64,000 bases of DNA from Tetrastigma voinierianum (lineage: Eukaryota; Streptophyta; Magnoliopsida; Vitales; Vitaceae), in the NCBI GenBank assembly GCA_016808115.1, contig JAEQBH010000137.1, positions 744,001-808,000 on the forward strand, written 5' to 3'. This document shows positions 32,826 to 44,640 of this stretch, in pieces. The translations under genes and the position numbers were made by a program. Each line of letters opens with the position of its first letter. Positions within the stretch are counted from its first letter, which is position 1. The notes under the pieces are model-generated. The model ran no database searches and was not told where the DNA came from. It saw only the letters and a program-made list of their open reading frames with translations.

Positions 32826-34316
32826 TGCATACGAATGGAAAAAAATACATGATTGCCTTGAATCTGAGCTAAAAAGCGGAGGTGGCCTTTCCAATACCAT
32901 GAAAGTCCCGTCTCTGAAGTTGGCGATTTACCTTACCATCTCATATATTGCTCTGTATAAGAGCATTTTTCCCCGAGAATAACTCTAAGGTTTAAGACGA
33001 CCGATCTGTCTTTGCGATAAATAGGGATTCGTGGAAGAGGAGAGAGGTAAAACTCTTGAAGAGGTTGGGAAAGAGGACCTGAATGAGCTTATTGGGAGGA
33101 GTCTGATTAAGGCACATGAAATTGATTTTGATGAAGGAGCGGAGGGAAACTTGGCTGGGAAACCCCGACGCCTAGCCATTCACTCGAAACTTTGATTTGT
33201 CTCAAGATTTAACCCGTGTTCTAACTTTTTCAGTTTGAGTTCAGTAAGGTGAGCATTGGTCCGACTCTCATCGTTAGTTTTGACATAAGGCACTCCTTTG
33301 GGAGCTTCCTAAGTGCTATTGGCGTATTTTGTCCCCTCTTAAAGTATTTGAGCTCGAGGAATACAAGTATAAGGGAGATCACCAAATCGGTTGAAATCCA
33401 CGCAGCTTCTGAGACTTTAGATCTCAAACAAACCCAGTTAAAAGCTGCCCGAATCAACCCTAAAATCAGTTAAACTCAGTCACTTGCTGGTTTACTCCTA
33501 CAACATGGGAAGCATTGCACGCTTGATCTCTTGCCTTCGCTGGGTTTTCTCGTATCGACAAATATTGAGCAATGAAGAACTTGCAGCGGTCATTTGTGAG
33601 GGGCTTAAAAGGCAAGATAGAATGATACTGTGAGTTCAACTGGACACTAACCTGAGAAGCTTGGGATTGTAGAACTAGAAAAAGAAGATGGCGCAGCCTT
33701 TGTTCCAAACCAATCAAGTGATGATGTCAAATCTCCCGTCTCGGGATGTGACCTCCCGAATAAGTCGAGCCCTCGAGCTTGATTCAATGGCGACAATCCG
33801 CCGCGTTTTCTTCAACGTCAGATCCCAAAGGGTCCTTGCAAACGCTTTCCCAAGTGGGTATCTTCTCTACATGACCTCGTGAGAATGATCATGGACACAT
33901 CACTGGCTGTGGGGATTAACCCAATTGAAGCTCTTCAAGATCTCCCCAAACTCATGGAGCCGCAATTACTGATGCACATTAATCGGAACCCAGCTGGATT
34001 TCGAGGCGACAAAGTTTCGTGGCTTCAAGATATTAGAGCTGGAGCAATTGAAACAAATTGAAGCTCATTGTAATGGAAGAGTACATACGCTTAAAGCCTA
34101 CAAAAGCTGATCATAAGGTAAATGCAACGAGTCAAGCAGTCCCCATAGGTAATCCAGCCAATCTCCATCATCTCGAGCCGTCTTCTTCTCGCGAGAGTGC
34201 CCCAGAAATTGTGGCCCAAATTAGAAACTGGTGGTGGACTTCGCCATTTGCTTCGCCATATTTCGATTATTCATTCATATCAACAAGACTGTGGTCAATG
34301 GGAAAGACCTTCGTGA
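32826..34316 (+). pseudogene. CC-NB-ARC-LRR resistance gene, C-terminal half, unit 2
   Basis: Restarts at a point equivalent to 16238, so 16238-16689 appears twice, once on each side of the copia element. Both copies share the deletion of about 100 bp that removes the MHD stretch present in unit 1 (ATTTTGATGAAGGAGCGGAG in both). LRR sequence follows, with pieces of LKYLSSRNTSIREI and KSVEIHAASETLDLKQTQLK (about 33340-33440), then the RPM1-like C-terminal part and a stop at 34314-34316 equivalent to those in the other units. Frame is broken repeatedly. Confidence 0.86.
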
Positions 34317-34327
34317 CCATATATACA

Positions 34328-34678
34328 TGTTGGAAACCCTTAATGAACCTCTTCTCTATCCTGCATTGTTAAGGGATATTATAAGCTTTGGGGTATATTA
34401 AGTGTCGCGCTTAGAATTGCTTACTCGCTCTAGCCGTCCTAGATGGTCAAAAGTTTTCCTTTTAACTCATTCAACCCATCAAGATTTTTAGGAACCATTG
34501 ATTATTTTATGTTTTTTATTCCGTGGAGTAGGACCTAATTTCAAATCATTTGTTTCCTTTTAATTGTGACATTTAAATCAAGTGTAATTTCCATTAGCAA
34601 ATTTAATTCAGAATTCCCTTCTCCAATGTTCATTGCCTTTTTTATTATTTTTCTCTTCATATTTTCTAAACTTCAACA
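34328..34678 (+). mobile_element. Ty1/copia 5' LTR, unit 2 copy
   Basis: Same LTR as at 1504-1835 and 52195-52540: begins TGTTGGAAAC, ends CTTCAACA, followed by a TTGTATCAAAGC primer-binding-like site. It starts 11 bp after the CNL stop codon. Confidence 0.72.
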
Positions 34679-34729
34679 ATTTGTATCAAAGCTTCTTCTT
34701 TAAAAGCACTGCTTTTCTGCTAAAGACTC

Positions 34730-35348
34730 TTATGGAAATTGGAAGCTCTTTGTGCTTTTGCTCCTTCAATGTTCGGGTGGAACCAACCATCGATGTGGGT
34801 TGCTAGAATGGAAACTGAGCTAGAATGGAAACTTAAACCTTAGATCTTTAAATGATGGAAGATATGATGTTCTTGCACTTCACTAAAATCACATTATTTC
34901 AGAATAAATCCTACAATTAAGAGAAGAAAACATAAAGGAATTCGAAAGCGTGAGTTTTATTTACGGCCGAGTTTCTCATACTAAATTTTTAGAAGAGAAC
35001 TATGTCACTAAAGCAGTTCAAAGAAATATGTGATTACATGAATCAAAATATGTAGAGCAGAAGAAAGATAAGGTAAGGCATGCAAATTCACATTGATCAT
35101 AGTTGTTAAAGAATGTGAAGGAATCATAATCCATCAAGGAGTATACGAGCTACTTGGAATTTCAAATAGAGTAAGGGTGCTTAGAGCGGGACTTTGACTC
35201 TTTGAACTAGTGGAGGAAAATTCCAGATTCCCAGGTACGGGGAGGAATGCTAGGCAACTATTCTTTGCTCTCGAAAATTCCGAAAGTTTATCAAAATTTT
35301 TCTTTAGAGGACACGACAAGAGGAGAACTAGCGAGCTTGAGGGAGCTA
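34730..35348 (+). pseudogene. Ty1/copia gag, left part, unit 2
   Basis: Gag homologue of 52592-53215, more degraded, with a duplicated phrase near 34810-34830 (TAGAATGGAAACT twice). It ends at GGAGCTA (35342-35348). The same seven bases reappear at 41662-41668, where gag continues, so a 6.3-kb segment is inserted here. Confidence 0.7.
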
Positions 35349-35374
35349 TAATTTCAGGTTTGGACACATTACAG

Positions 35375-37570
35375 TCTCCCCTCCCGACCTGACATAAAGG
35401 GAGATTACACTCTAACATCTCGATTAAAGTGTCTTAGGGTGACAGGCACAAAGCCACCGGCTACTCTGCGGTAACAACTTTGTCATCATATCGGAAGGAT
35501 TAAAATGTTGTGTGAATCTTCTTAAGCTTCATAAGCTCTTTTCGATGACATCTAAATGACGTGACATATATGTGTCAATGTGCTTTTACATGCGAGATAG
35601 TGCAAGTGTTGCCCCTTTCGAGTCCATGGCGCTCGACTATCCATGACAACACGCTCATCTTTAGAGTGCAAACCCGGCTCTTGAATGAATCTCTTCATCC
35701 GTAACATCTCTTTTCTTTGCTTAGGTTCTTCTACTTTATATATTCTACCTCGGTAGTAGGCAGCGACACATACGTGGCTTGGTGCCATGAAGCAGCTCAC
35801 GAAGCAAAGTGAATAAAAACCCCAGTCGACTTCCACCATCGAGGTCCTATTGGTATCGGCATCACATGGAAGAATAGCCGACCTTGGTTTTGAACCCGAA
35901 ACTTCGAAACACAATTTTGAAGTACCCTCGAATATTTTGAAGAGATCCATTTCACTTTGCTTCCCGATGTCCTTTCACGGATTTTGAGAGGAAATCTACT
36001 CCTTGTCTTAACAGCATGTGCGATATCGAGGCCTTGTACAAACCATACAATACATAAGGCTCCCCCTTCTTTGAAGGGAGTAAGGAATAGAGCCATACTT
36101 TATTTTAAATACATTGTAGTAGAGGCGTAAACTCTCTGAAAACTTTAGTGATTGGCTGAGGTGTGTGCTAAGCCCGACAGCATCTTTCATATTGAACCTT
36201 TGACACCGTTCAACATACTTTTCACAGTGGCCCGACCACAACTTCTTTGCACTTTCTATCTCGAGTAATCCATGCCACCGACATTTGTTTGAATTACTAA
36301 GTCCTTCATGTCGAAGGACTTGAGCAGTATCTCTTTCAACTTGCCCGATCAGTTTTTGGATATTCCACTTTATTAACATATCATCGACATAAAGTAAAAG
36401 AATAATGAGGTACCGCATCTGTAAACTTCACGAAATAAACCTGATGATGCACGCATCTCTGTTGTCCTCTTATGCTCGTGGCTCGCATAAAAGAATCAAA
36501 CTTCTTGTACCTTGCCTTAGCGCTTGCTTGACCCAGTAAAGACTTTTCTTTAATTTTACCAAACCATGTGCTCGCTTCTGTATTTTCTTGAAGCTCGAGG
36601 TTGTGGCATTATATTTCTTCATTCAAATCTATGAAGAAAAGCAATCTTCACATCTAAGCTATTCAGCTCGAGGTGTCTAAACTAGCGGTCGAGCCAAACA
36701 ACTACGATAAGAGAACAACTTTATTGGATAGAATATCTCATCAAAGTCAATACCGCTTTTCTTACTTACGAAAACCTTTTCTTCATAAACAAGCTTTATA
36801 CTTGACAATTTTCCATCTTTATCTTTCTTGACTTGAACACCCATTTGTTCCTTAATGCCTTTTCACGCCTGGAAGTTCCACGACTCATAAGTGTCATTCT
36901 TTAACAAAGAATGCATTTCTTCTACGCAGCTTTCATCCGACACCTTATACGCATGAGTCGCGTACTTCTTGAAAATTCTGGCTCCCCTGCGTGATGAATC
37001 AAAACATGCTCGGAAGGAGGATGGATGATGGGCTGACTCTCCTGATACCTGGTCAGCCACAATTTGGGGTTAAATTACTTGTTGAGGAGGAATTTGCTCC
37101 CCACCTTTCAGCGGCAGTCACTCACGGCATCCATCATCGACCACTTGTCTGCGGGTGCTTCATCACAGGTCATCTGCTCCCACATCCATAGTACGGCTGC
37201 GGAAAATGAATAAGCATGGGACCGATAATCAACGATGGCTTTAACCTTTTAGGTCTTCTCCGCGTCACGAGTAGTCGATCTTGTGAATATCACATCTACC
37301 TTACGAAAATCTTTCCCTTTGGATCATGTCGTATGACTCTTGAAACACAGCGACAAAGGATACATGGAAAAGCTTTGTCATCAAGCTTTGACCTACGCTA
37401 ACTAGGTACAAAAAGCCTTGCACCCAAAACCTTAAGATGATTATGGCAACATCTCTTTCTGTCATGCACTTTAGATTGTCTGAGCTTCGAGGCTGAGAAC
37501 CTATTTATCAGTGATAATAAGCGATCTGAATAGCTGCACCGAAAACCGCTTTTGTTTGGCTTGCAATTTA
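35375..37570 (-). pseudogene. Second Ty1/copia pol fragment: integrase end, RT, RNase H (Tork-like)
   Basis: Minus strand from 37570: integrase end (HLKVLGARLFV, then RSKLDDKAFPCI), a linker with SCVEEMHSLLKNDTYESW near 36900, then RT (KLKKSLYWVKQALRQG near 36540; IILLLYVDDMLIKWNIQKLI at about 36350-36410 with catalytic YVDD). RFNMKDAVGLSTHLSQSLK follows. RNase H contains GSLMYCMVCTRPRY and FEGTSKLCFEVSGSK and continues to about 35560. A polypurine tract (GGGAGGGGAGAC on the minus strand) lies at 35374-35385, but only about 25 bp of possible LTR follows. Gag, protease and the LTRs were not found. Its motifs match the Tork/Tnt1 group. Confidence 0.83.
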
Positions 37571-39731
37571 CAGCATTTCATCTGACAGCATTACCAAACG
37601 TAGTGGTTGATCATCTATAACCACAGTAGTGTGTAAGATTGCCGAGGAGACTGTCTTCCATAATAATCTGTCTTTATTGTTTGAGTTGAGTTTTATGTTT
37701 CCATACAGTGTATATACATAAATTGTCGATCTGAGACACTTCAAAAACTTTCACATTCTCTCTTGATGACGTAAAAATTTGGGAAAAATTTGATCCCATT
37801 GATCGCATTGACAGACCTCAAACTCTTTCTTGATCAGTATTAGTGAGTATTAAAAATATCTTCCATGGACTCAAAAAAATGAAGGGACATGACATCAGGA
37901 TAAACCAATTCTAAATCAAATAAGTTTTCTTTTGGAAAGATTGAAAAAGAAACTCTGTGATCGTTTCACAAATAAACAATCTGAGTTGGTAATTTTCTTT
38001 ATTGTAAAGGAATGAGAGCCTTTTGAGCTAGAATATGTACTTTTGTATAATTTCATGACGATCTTTTGTACTTGTGGGAGAGGGCAGACATCTTAGTTGG
38101 TACAGTTCCAGTGTGTTTTCCTGATTGTCATGTAAAATTCTTGAATCCCAACGCCATATACAGGAAGCTGTAAAGGCGTGGTAGAAAGCTTTATTTACCA
38201 TTCTTAGAGTAATTCACATAATCTTATTAAGTCCGAATAAATAAGATTAGCGTAGTGGGAGACATAGTAAGTCTCACCAATTGATGAACAACTGACGTAA
38301 GTCTGTGCGTATTAAATCTATGTTGCCTGATGCGAGTGTTTGAAAGTTGTTACCACATCTTTCAAGTGCCAGTCCACAACATGAATGAAGGAACTTATTA
38401 TCAGAATCTTACGATAAAGTGGGTGTAAATCAGTAATCATCAGCCATATTTGTCATGCAGTGAGACATTCTAATCGAAAAATAAAGCGTGCTCTTGTGTT
38501 GAATTAATGATTGTAGTATTTTGTTTTCTCACATCTTTCTATACAGTTTTGCCTTCTTACATTCAGTTTCCCAAAACCGCGTAATTTCTTTTTAAGCATA
38601 ATAAGCCTTCCTTCTCTGATGAAATAACCTTTATCTTTGTATGAAACTTTCATAGTTCTGTTTTTGGTTTATAGGCCATGGGTCACTGTTTTTACCTCTT
38701 CCTGTTTCATACAGTGACAAACCTCGATCTCGAAGATATTATAGTAAATTCACTTCTTGAACATTCATTAAAACCAGTATTATTTTTCTATTAACAGTTA
38801 TATTTAGTGGGTTCTATTGAGGATATTAAGTGTCAGTATCTGGCAAAGAAGCTTAAGTAACAATCATGCGAGTTAACTCTTCAATCTTAATCTTCCATAC
38901 CATTCATGATTCTGACACTTAAGTCATAGTTGGTAGCTCATATTGTGTTTATCTTGGATTCTTATGTCTGTCAGTGAACACAGTGCAAATCTTTGATTAA
39001 ATGTGTGGTTCGTTTTTCGACTGATAGCTGATCTCACGTGACACGATGAAATAGCTCTGAATCTCTAGCGTAGTTGTTTCTGTTTTCTACCATGATCTTG
39101 ATAATGATTATCTTTGGGTTTCCTTGTCCATGATGGCGCGTATAGTATTTGACAAAGAATATCTTAAATGGCATTGAGATAGAATAATTAGACGGGATTA
39201 AGTCAAATCGCGGCGGCGTCCGAAAGATTATATTTCAGCGAGCATAATGCGATCATTGTTGAAGCGCGTTGAAATCTATCATTTGAATGACAAGGCCCGA
39301 ATCTTTTCATGTTGGTTTAACTTATTAGAATTGATAAAATCAGTGAAAAATAATATGGAGATAATCGCGAACGGAGAGAATTTTTAATGTGATCACGAGT
39401 GGAAGAAGAAAAAAACCGGTTTTATTAGATCGTTTGATGTCATTATAAATAATTTGAGTCTAAGCTGAAATTCTAATTTGGATTCAGCTACTTTGGTTAG
39501 TATGATGGAAGATCAACAGGATCAAAAACTATTGATCTTAATATGGTGAATAAAAATAATATTAATGGATATTATCGAATCGAGCAGTTGATGAAGATCA
39601 CCGAAACGTCATACAGGTCTGATTAAGATAAGGCATTTACATTAAAAGTATCACGAATGCTTTTTTCTTTTATTGAAGTGCCTGTTTTTGCTTATTATTT
39701 TTAGTGTTTCTTGCTACATCAATGTGAGAAA
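37571..39731. other. Unassigned AT-rich stretch
   Basis: About 2.2 kb between the copia fragment and the GH5 fragment. I found no protein motif, tandem repeat, LTR or RNA gene. The part next to 39731 would be the 3' flank of the GH5 gene. The expected upstream part of the copia element (integrase start, protease, gag) is not recognisable. Confidence 0.4.
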
Positions 39732-41140
39732 CTAGGGCAGATTTGAGGGGACAAACTTAAACCATTGCCTTTGAGGATTTTTTGTGGCAATTGGGGTGTC
39801 AATATCACCATGTAATGAACAGCATCCTTTATTGTTAAGATGAGGGAGTTTTGATGCCGTGGCACGGCAATGTCTTTTCTCGCACGGCTTGTATGTGAAG
39901 CTTGGAGGCGGAGGTCAGTTCATCCTTTCTGGGGTTTGCAGTCGGTTGAAGCGTCGCAGGAACCCCTTCCCCGACCGCCTTCAGACACCAGCCCGCTGCG
40001 TATCGGCCCCATCCTATTTCATTCATCAGTCGTGGCTCATCTACTTCCTTTCTTGCAATTCGTTCGCTGAATCTGGTGCTTGCTGGCTCCTCTGTGCTCT
40101 TTCACGCAGCGCCGGCTTCGTGGGTGGAAATTAAGTGGTACTTTGGGCGTTTGGATTGGAAGAGTGAGTTGAACAAATCATCGTTCCTGTTGAGGAATTT
40201 GGGATTTCTGGGCTTGTCAGTTGTAATCAGACACCCCATAAAGTCTCCTCCGGCCCCATAACCCCATCTTTGTAGTAATAGCTGCCCCACGAATTCATGA
40301 GCATGAAGGTCAAGTCCCATCACAGGCTACAGACGACAAACAATAAAGATCAGGTTTGTCCTCTCGCATTCGCCTCTGCGTCTCTGCCAGACTCGCCAGG
40401 AAAAAGGGGCCTGGTTTCAGAACCGGGCGCCCACGAATGCAGCGCCTAACTCGAACCGCCAGTGTGATTCTTGCAGTTGGAGTTCAATGGCTGCTTAACC
40501 CATTCCACGCCTGTGGGATGTGTTTGAAGGAGTACCAATGTGCCTCGAATACTAGCCTGTTTGGAATCTTTAGATTGAGGGGCTTTTGCTTCAGGAAGCT
40601 GAGGTCAGTGTCGAATTCCAATCCTGAAACGATGACAAGGAGGTTTGGGTTGATACTGTGAATTGTTGTGGCTCCTTTTCGGATTTGTTTGTACCAAACG
40701 TGCTCCGTTTGGTTTGGGCCTCATCAGCTCGTTTCCAGCAATAACATTTCCACCCTAGAGACTTTTGTCGTAGATGGATTCAACCTGTTACAGTTCAACC
40801 TGTGGCTTCATTCCTTGGGATGGAAATACTTATCTCCAAAGAAGCCATTCCCATCACCTTCAGCACAGCACCACTTGGGGTTGCTCACATGGTTATCAAG
40901 CAACACCATCACTCCATGCTGTCCAAGCACATCCACCACCGCCTCATACGCATCCACAAGACTCAGATTCAACAGCTCTGGATTGTTCTTAGACGGCCCA
41001 GCCCAAATTATAGACGGCCCACTTTCTCTCTTAAGCCCATTAGGGCTACAGGTTTTATTATAAAACCTGAGGAGGCTTGAGGAGGCATGGGTGTAGTGTA
41101 GTTCTTGTGCAGAAAAAACAGCCCGAAGCTTTTTTGTAGT
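39732..41140 (-). pseudogene. Glycoside hydrolase family 5 (cellulase-like) gene, C-terminal fragment
   Basis: Minus strand from 41060: NNPELLNLSLVDAYEAVVDV, then LGQHGVMVLLDNHVSNPKWC and GDGNGFFGDKYF, typical of plant GH5 secreted proteins. Then PNQTEHVWYKQIRKGATT and SINPNLLVIVSGLEFDTDLS (40590-40710), FEAHWYS-like, and YGVSDYN plus PRNPKFLNR (about 40180-40240). A lectin-like tail includes WCLKAVGEGVPATL and WFKFVPSNLP with a stop near 39732. The stretch that should hold the acid/base Glu (RNELRGP) reads a broken LLLETS..GP. A possible nucleophile site reads GESG instead of SEFG. The N-terminal exon was not found. Several frameshifts. It is a host gene fragment, not a transposon gene. Confidence 0.85.
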
Positions 41141-41661
41141 CACTCGGCAATCCAGGTGATTTGAGGCTGTGATCCCGAGTCTTCATGCGGGTGAAGCGGT
41201 GAGAGGCGGCGGATTTGTATGCGGACGGTTTATGCGAGTGGCGGTCTTCGAAAAAGAATCTTTTGGGTGTCTTTTAGAAAGGTTTTGCTTATTGGTGGTC
41301 AGGAGGAGTGAGTTTCGGGTGGGAATGTCTTATTAATCTGTATGCTTGATTTGAAATTTAGATCTGCTATTATTACTGTCAGTATATTTAGATGATTTCG
41401 TTGTTTTGGGATCTTGAAGTCGTCTCGATTGTATTAGCCCAGGTGTTGAACTGGTTAGAATTAGATTTTATCTTTAAATTATTATAGTGGATATTTGGGT
41501 GTTTCAAATAAATTAAAGTGGTTTTCTTCGTTTGGGGTTTTTTGCGTTAAAGATTGTTTTGTGATTATCTCGCTTGGCGTATTATTTTTAACATGCGCAT
41601 TTTATTATTTAATAGAGTTAAATAATGAGAAAATATTCGATGCTGTGTTTATTTCCCAATA
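41141..41661. other. Flank of the GH5 fragment to the insert end
   Basis: About 520 bp with no recognised coding sequence. It would contain upstream exon or intron sequence of the GH5 gene but shows no motif. It ends at the copia gag junction next to GGAGCTA at 41662. Confidence 0.4.
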
Positions 41662-42200
41662 GGAGCTACTAAGAGTAAGTTGAAAAACAAGAAGAAAGAA
41701 AGTAGCACCAGTGCAAAACCAAGGAAGGAGTATGGACAAAAGAAGTCACATCCACCCTGCCAGCATTGTAGCAAGAAATTAAGGTCATCCACCTTTCAAG
41801 TGCTGGGGCATGAAGATCATAAGCTAAATGCTCCAAATGTAAGCAAATGGGGCATGAAGCTATTATCTACAGGAACAAAAGGCAACATAATGATGAAGAG
41901 GCAAAAGTATTTCATCAAGATGAAGAAGATTACTTGTTTGTTGCCACTTGCTTCACCAATATGAATTCAACAAACTATTGGCTCATTGATAGTGGTTGCT
42001 CCAACCATATGATGCACAACAAGAGCCAATTCAGATAATAATGTGAAATCACTTCATCAAAAGTTCAAGTGGGTGATGGTAAGCAAATTGTTGTCAAAGA
42101 AAAATGTACAATTGTTATCCCAACTTGCCATTGTACTATATTACCGATACCCCACTACCAGCAATTCAATCAGTGAAGATATTAGATCAGGTACATTTTA
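41662..42200 (+). pseudogene. Ty1/copia gag end and protease start, unit 2
   Basis: Continues the gag interrupted at 35348. It has a Lys/Ser-rich linker, then a zinc-knuckle region beginning HPPCQHC at about 41750 with later Cys/His lost to indels. EEDYLFVATCFTNMNSTNYW and LIDSGCSNHMMHNKSQF at about 41920-42035 follow; DSG is the protease active site. After a frame change come VQVGDGK-like residues and the sequence ends near 42190. No RT, integrase or 3' LTR. Matches 53207-53720. Confidence 0.82.
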
Positions 42201-43600
42201 TTTATTTATTTATTTTAATTGTATTCTTGATTTATTATTCTTATGCCATTATGCATTACATTATATTTATTTGATAGGAATGTCCCTCTGCAACACAATG
42301 GCTCATGTCACATGTCATATGAGCAACTCTACCAAACGCCGCGGAGGGAGGTGGAAACCATCTAGGACAATGGCGCATGGAACTATTACTTGGTACCGGA
42401 TTTTTTTTTTTTTTTTTTAAGTAGATATTCTTATTATCTTAGTTTTGATTTTACTTTTGCATATGAATGATCATATCGTTTTTTTATTTTGAAGAATTTA
42501 TGGGTTTTTTTTTTTAATTTTTAAGTTATCCTTCAATTTTGATTATGAATGCTCAAATCGTTTTCCGTGTTGTATCATTAATGTTATGTCGTCAGAAGAG
42601 TTTATTTATAAAAGTTCGTTAACGTATAAGAGCGAGTTTTATACGAATTTAAATGATGATTTTATCTGCGAGATGCGTATATATTAAAATTTTAATGAAA
42701 AGTATGAATCTTATCGTGAATCCGTGTGCGTTGCCGGTTTAAAACTCGTTACCGTATGAGAGCGAGCTTTTACTAGCTGAGCCATCAGCGGAATTATATC
42801 TCAACCTTCTTGATATCTTACATTCAAACACCTTAAAATTTATTTCAGTATAAGAAAGATTATTTCATATTTTTTTATCGCATTGACTTGTACCCGTAGG
42901 GTCTTTTAGACCCTTTGTGAAATAAGTTCTATACCCTACATGCAAGTCGCATTCCTTGATTACGAGTTAAAAGTTTAAAGTCAAAATAATTCTTTTAAAA
43001 AAATACACATATAAGCTCTTTTTTTAAAATATTCCTTAAAGTAATCTATTCTTTTTAAAAGCTGTATTTATCTGCGGTTGTTAAGCTTTAAAACATCTTT
43101 CATCGATTATGGTTTGAGTAGAATTTGAAGCCGTATTCACCATTCTGATTTTAAGGTTAATGTTAGCGAAGTAGTTGGTGAATACGATTTTAAAGTTATT
43201 TTTCAAAATCGTAGTTAAGTGAATACAGTTTAAAAAACAAAAAGCCTAATCTGATGAATATTTTGAAAAGCATTCTACATGTGTCATTTAAAAAATGAGT
43301 TACTTTGATATCAATTAAACTTGACTAAAATATCAGTTTTCAAAGGGTTCTTACACCTTCCAGCAACAACAATTTGGGGAAGGCTAATCCAATGTTAATT
43401 TTTAGCATTTTGTGATTTGATTGGTAATCAGAGTAAGCGTTGAGAACATTGGATTTATTTTTAAAACTATTTTAAAAACGAAAGCAGAGAATGCCATTTT
43501 GATATTCTCTTAATTTACTTTATATTATCTGCATTTAATATTTTTTATATTTTTCAGGGAAAAAAAAACTAAAACAGTAACCAAATAAGCTCTTAGACTT
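42200..43600. other. AT-rich tail of unit 2
   Basis: Non-coding, aligned with 53720-55110. It includes a short repeat pair at 42600-42790 (AAAGTTCGTTAACGTATAAG and a similar phrase about 140 bp later). The phrase ACCAAATAAGCTCTTAGAC at about 43582-43600 is the site where units 1 and 3 carry the Tat-type element. No gene seen. Confidence 0.5.
42600..42790. repeat. Dispersed repeat with internal duplication
   Basis: AAAGTTCGTTAACGTATAAGA followed by GCGAGTTTTATA, then about 130 bp later AAACTCGTTACCGTATGAGA followed by GCGAGC. Equivalent pairs lie at 44935-45100 and 54150-54320. Confidence 0.55.
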
Positions 43601-43947
43601 TCTCTCTTTAATTTTATATTTAAATGAAATGAAAGTAAAGACCTATAATATGGGGTCCAGACTCAGCCAATCTTCTGCAGATACATTTTGACTATATTTG
43701 TTTGTTTGCTTTTTTTTCTTTTTAAGTTTGATTGAAAGTAGGAGGAGGGGTATATAGCTTAAAAAGTGGCTGAAAGGGAAGTGCTGCTGGAAGTGGATCC
43801 AAGGATTTCAAAATAATAGGATTAGTATAACAATTGAATATTTAAAGTTATTACATCAATAACCACCACAAGTTATTTTTTTTTCCTTAAAATCAGCCAT
43901 CTACAAATTGTTTAATATCATATGACTTTTTATTCTATAGTATTATA

Positions 43948-43950
<3 letters not shown>

Positions 43951-44028
<78 letters not shown>
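43951..44028. repeat. (TA)39 microsatellite
   Basis: 78 bp of uninterrupted TA. The equivalent place in unit 2 (about 12090-12100) has only TATATATATA. Confidence 0.98.
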
Positions 44029-44030
<2 letters not shown>

Positions 44031-44264
44031 GAATTGAAGTATCTTATCATTTAGGTTGAAGAGTTCGCGGGTGAGATAGCCAGACATTTAATACAGATTC
44101 GTATGTTATTTGTCACTAATCATAATTTGGTTTTGTCATGGTGAATATCTGATGGTATTTGTTTATAAAGTGGAAAGTAAATAATTGTCAAAATATTTTA
44201 GATTGGAAAATAATTCTAATTCTATGACAGTTTAGGACACTAAGCAATAAGATGGAAATTCTCT

Positions 44265-44640
44265 TACAATGAAATCGTGTCTTTAAAACACAACGTTATA
44301 ATTTTATGAAATCGGTAATAACAAATGACACTGAGCTACGTTGATATCGTATCTTACAACAAGGCTTTCGTAATTTTAAAAGCTAAAAATCGTGAGTTCC
44401 CCTTGATTTGCATTTGAAATCGTGTCTTGAAACACGACTACGCAAATTTATCTTAAAATCGTGTCTTTGAACATGATTTCGTATTTTTACCAACTAAAAT
44501 CGTATCTTTAAAATAAGTTCTCTTGAATTCTAATTTACTAAATCATGTCCTCAAAATACAATTTCACATTTAATACTGCCCGAAGTAATGTTTTAAAACT
44601 ATGAATTCTTGACACCACTTTTCCAAATTATGTTTTGAAG
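44265..44640. repeat. Tandem array of palindromic units, unit 3
   Basis: Longer and more diverged version of the array at 12381-12625, with recurring AAATCGTGTCTTxAAAACAC and AAAATCGTGTCTTTGAACAT forms, each able to pair with itself. About eight to nine units. Confidence 0.65.

Noticed and set aside
40668..41080. Plus-strand open frames of 131 and 92 residues
   Set aside because: Shadows of the GH5 fragment, whose minus-strand frame carries clear family motifs.
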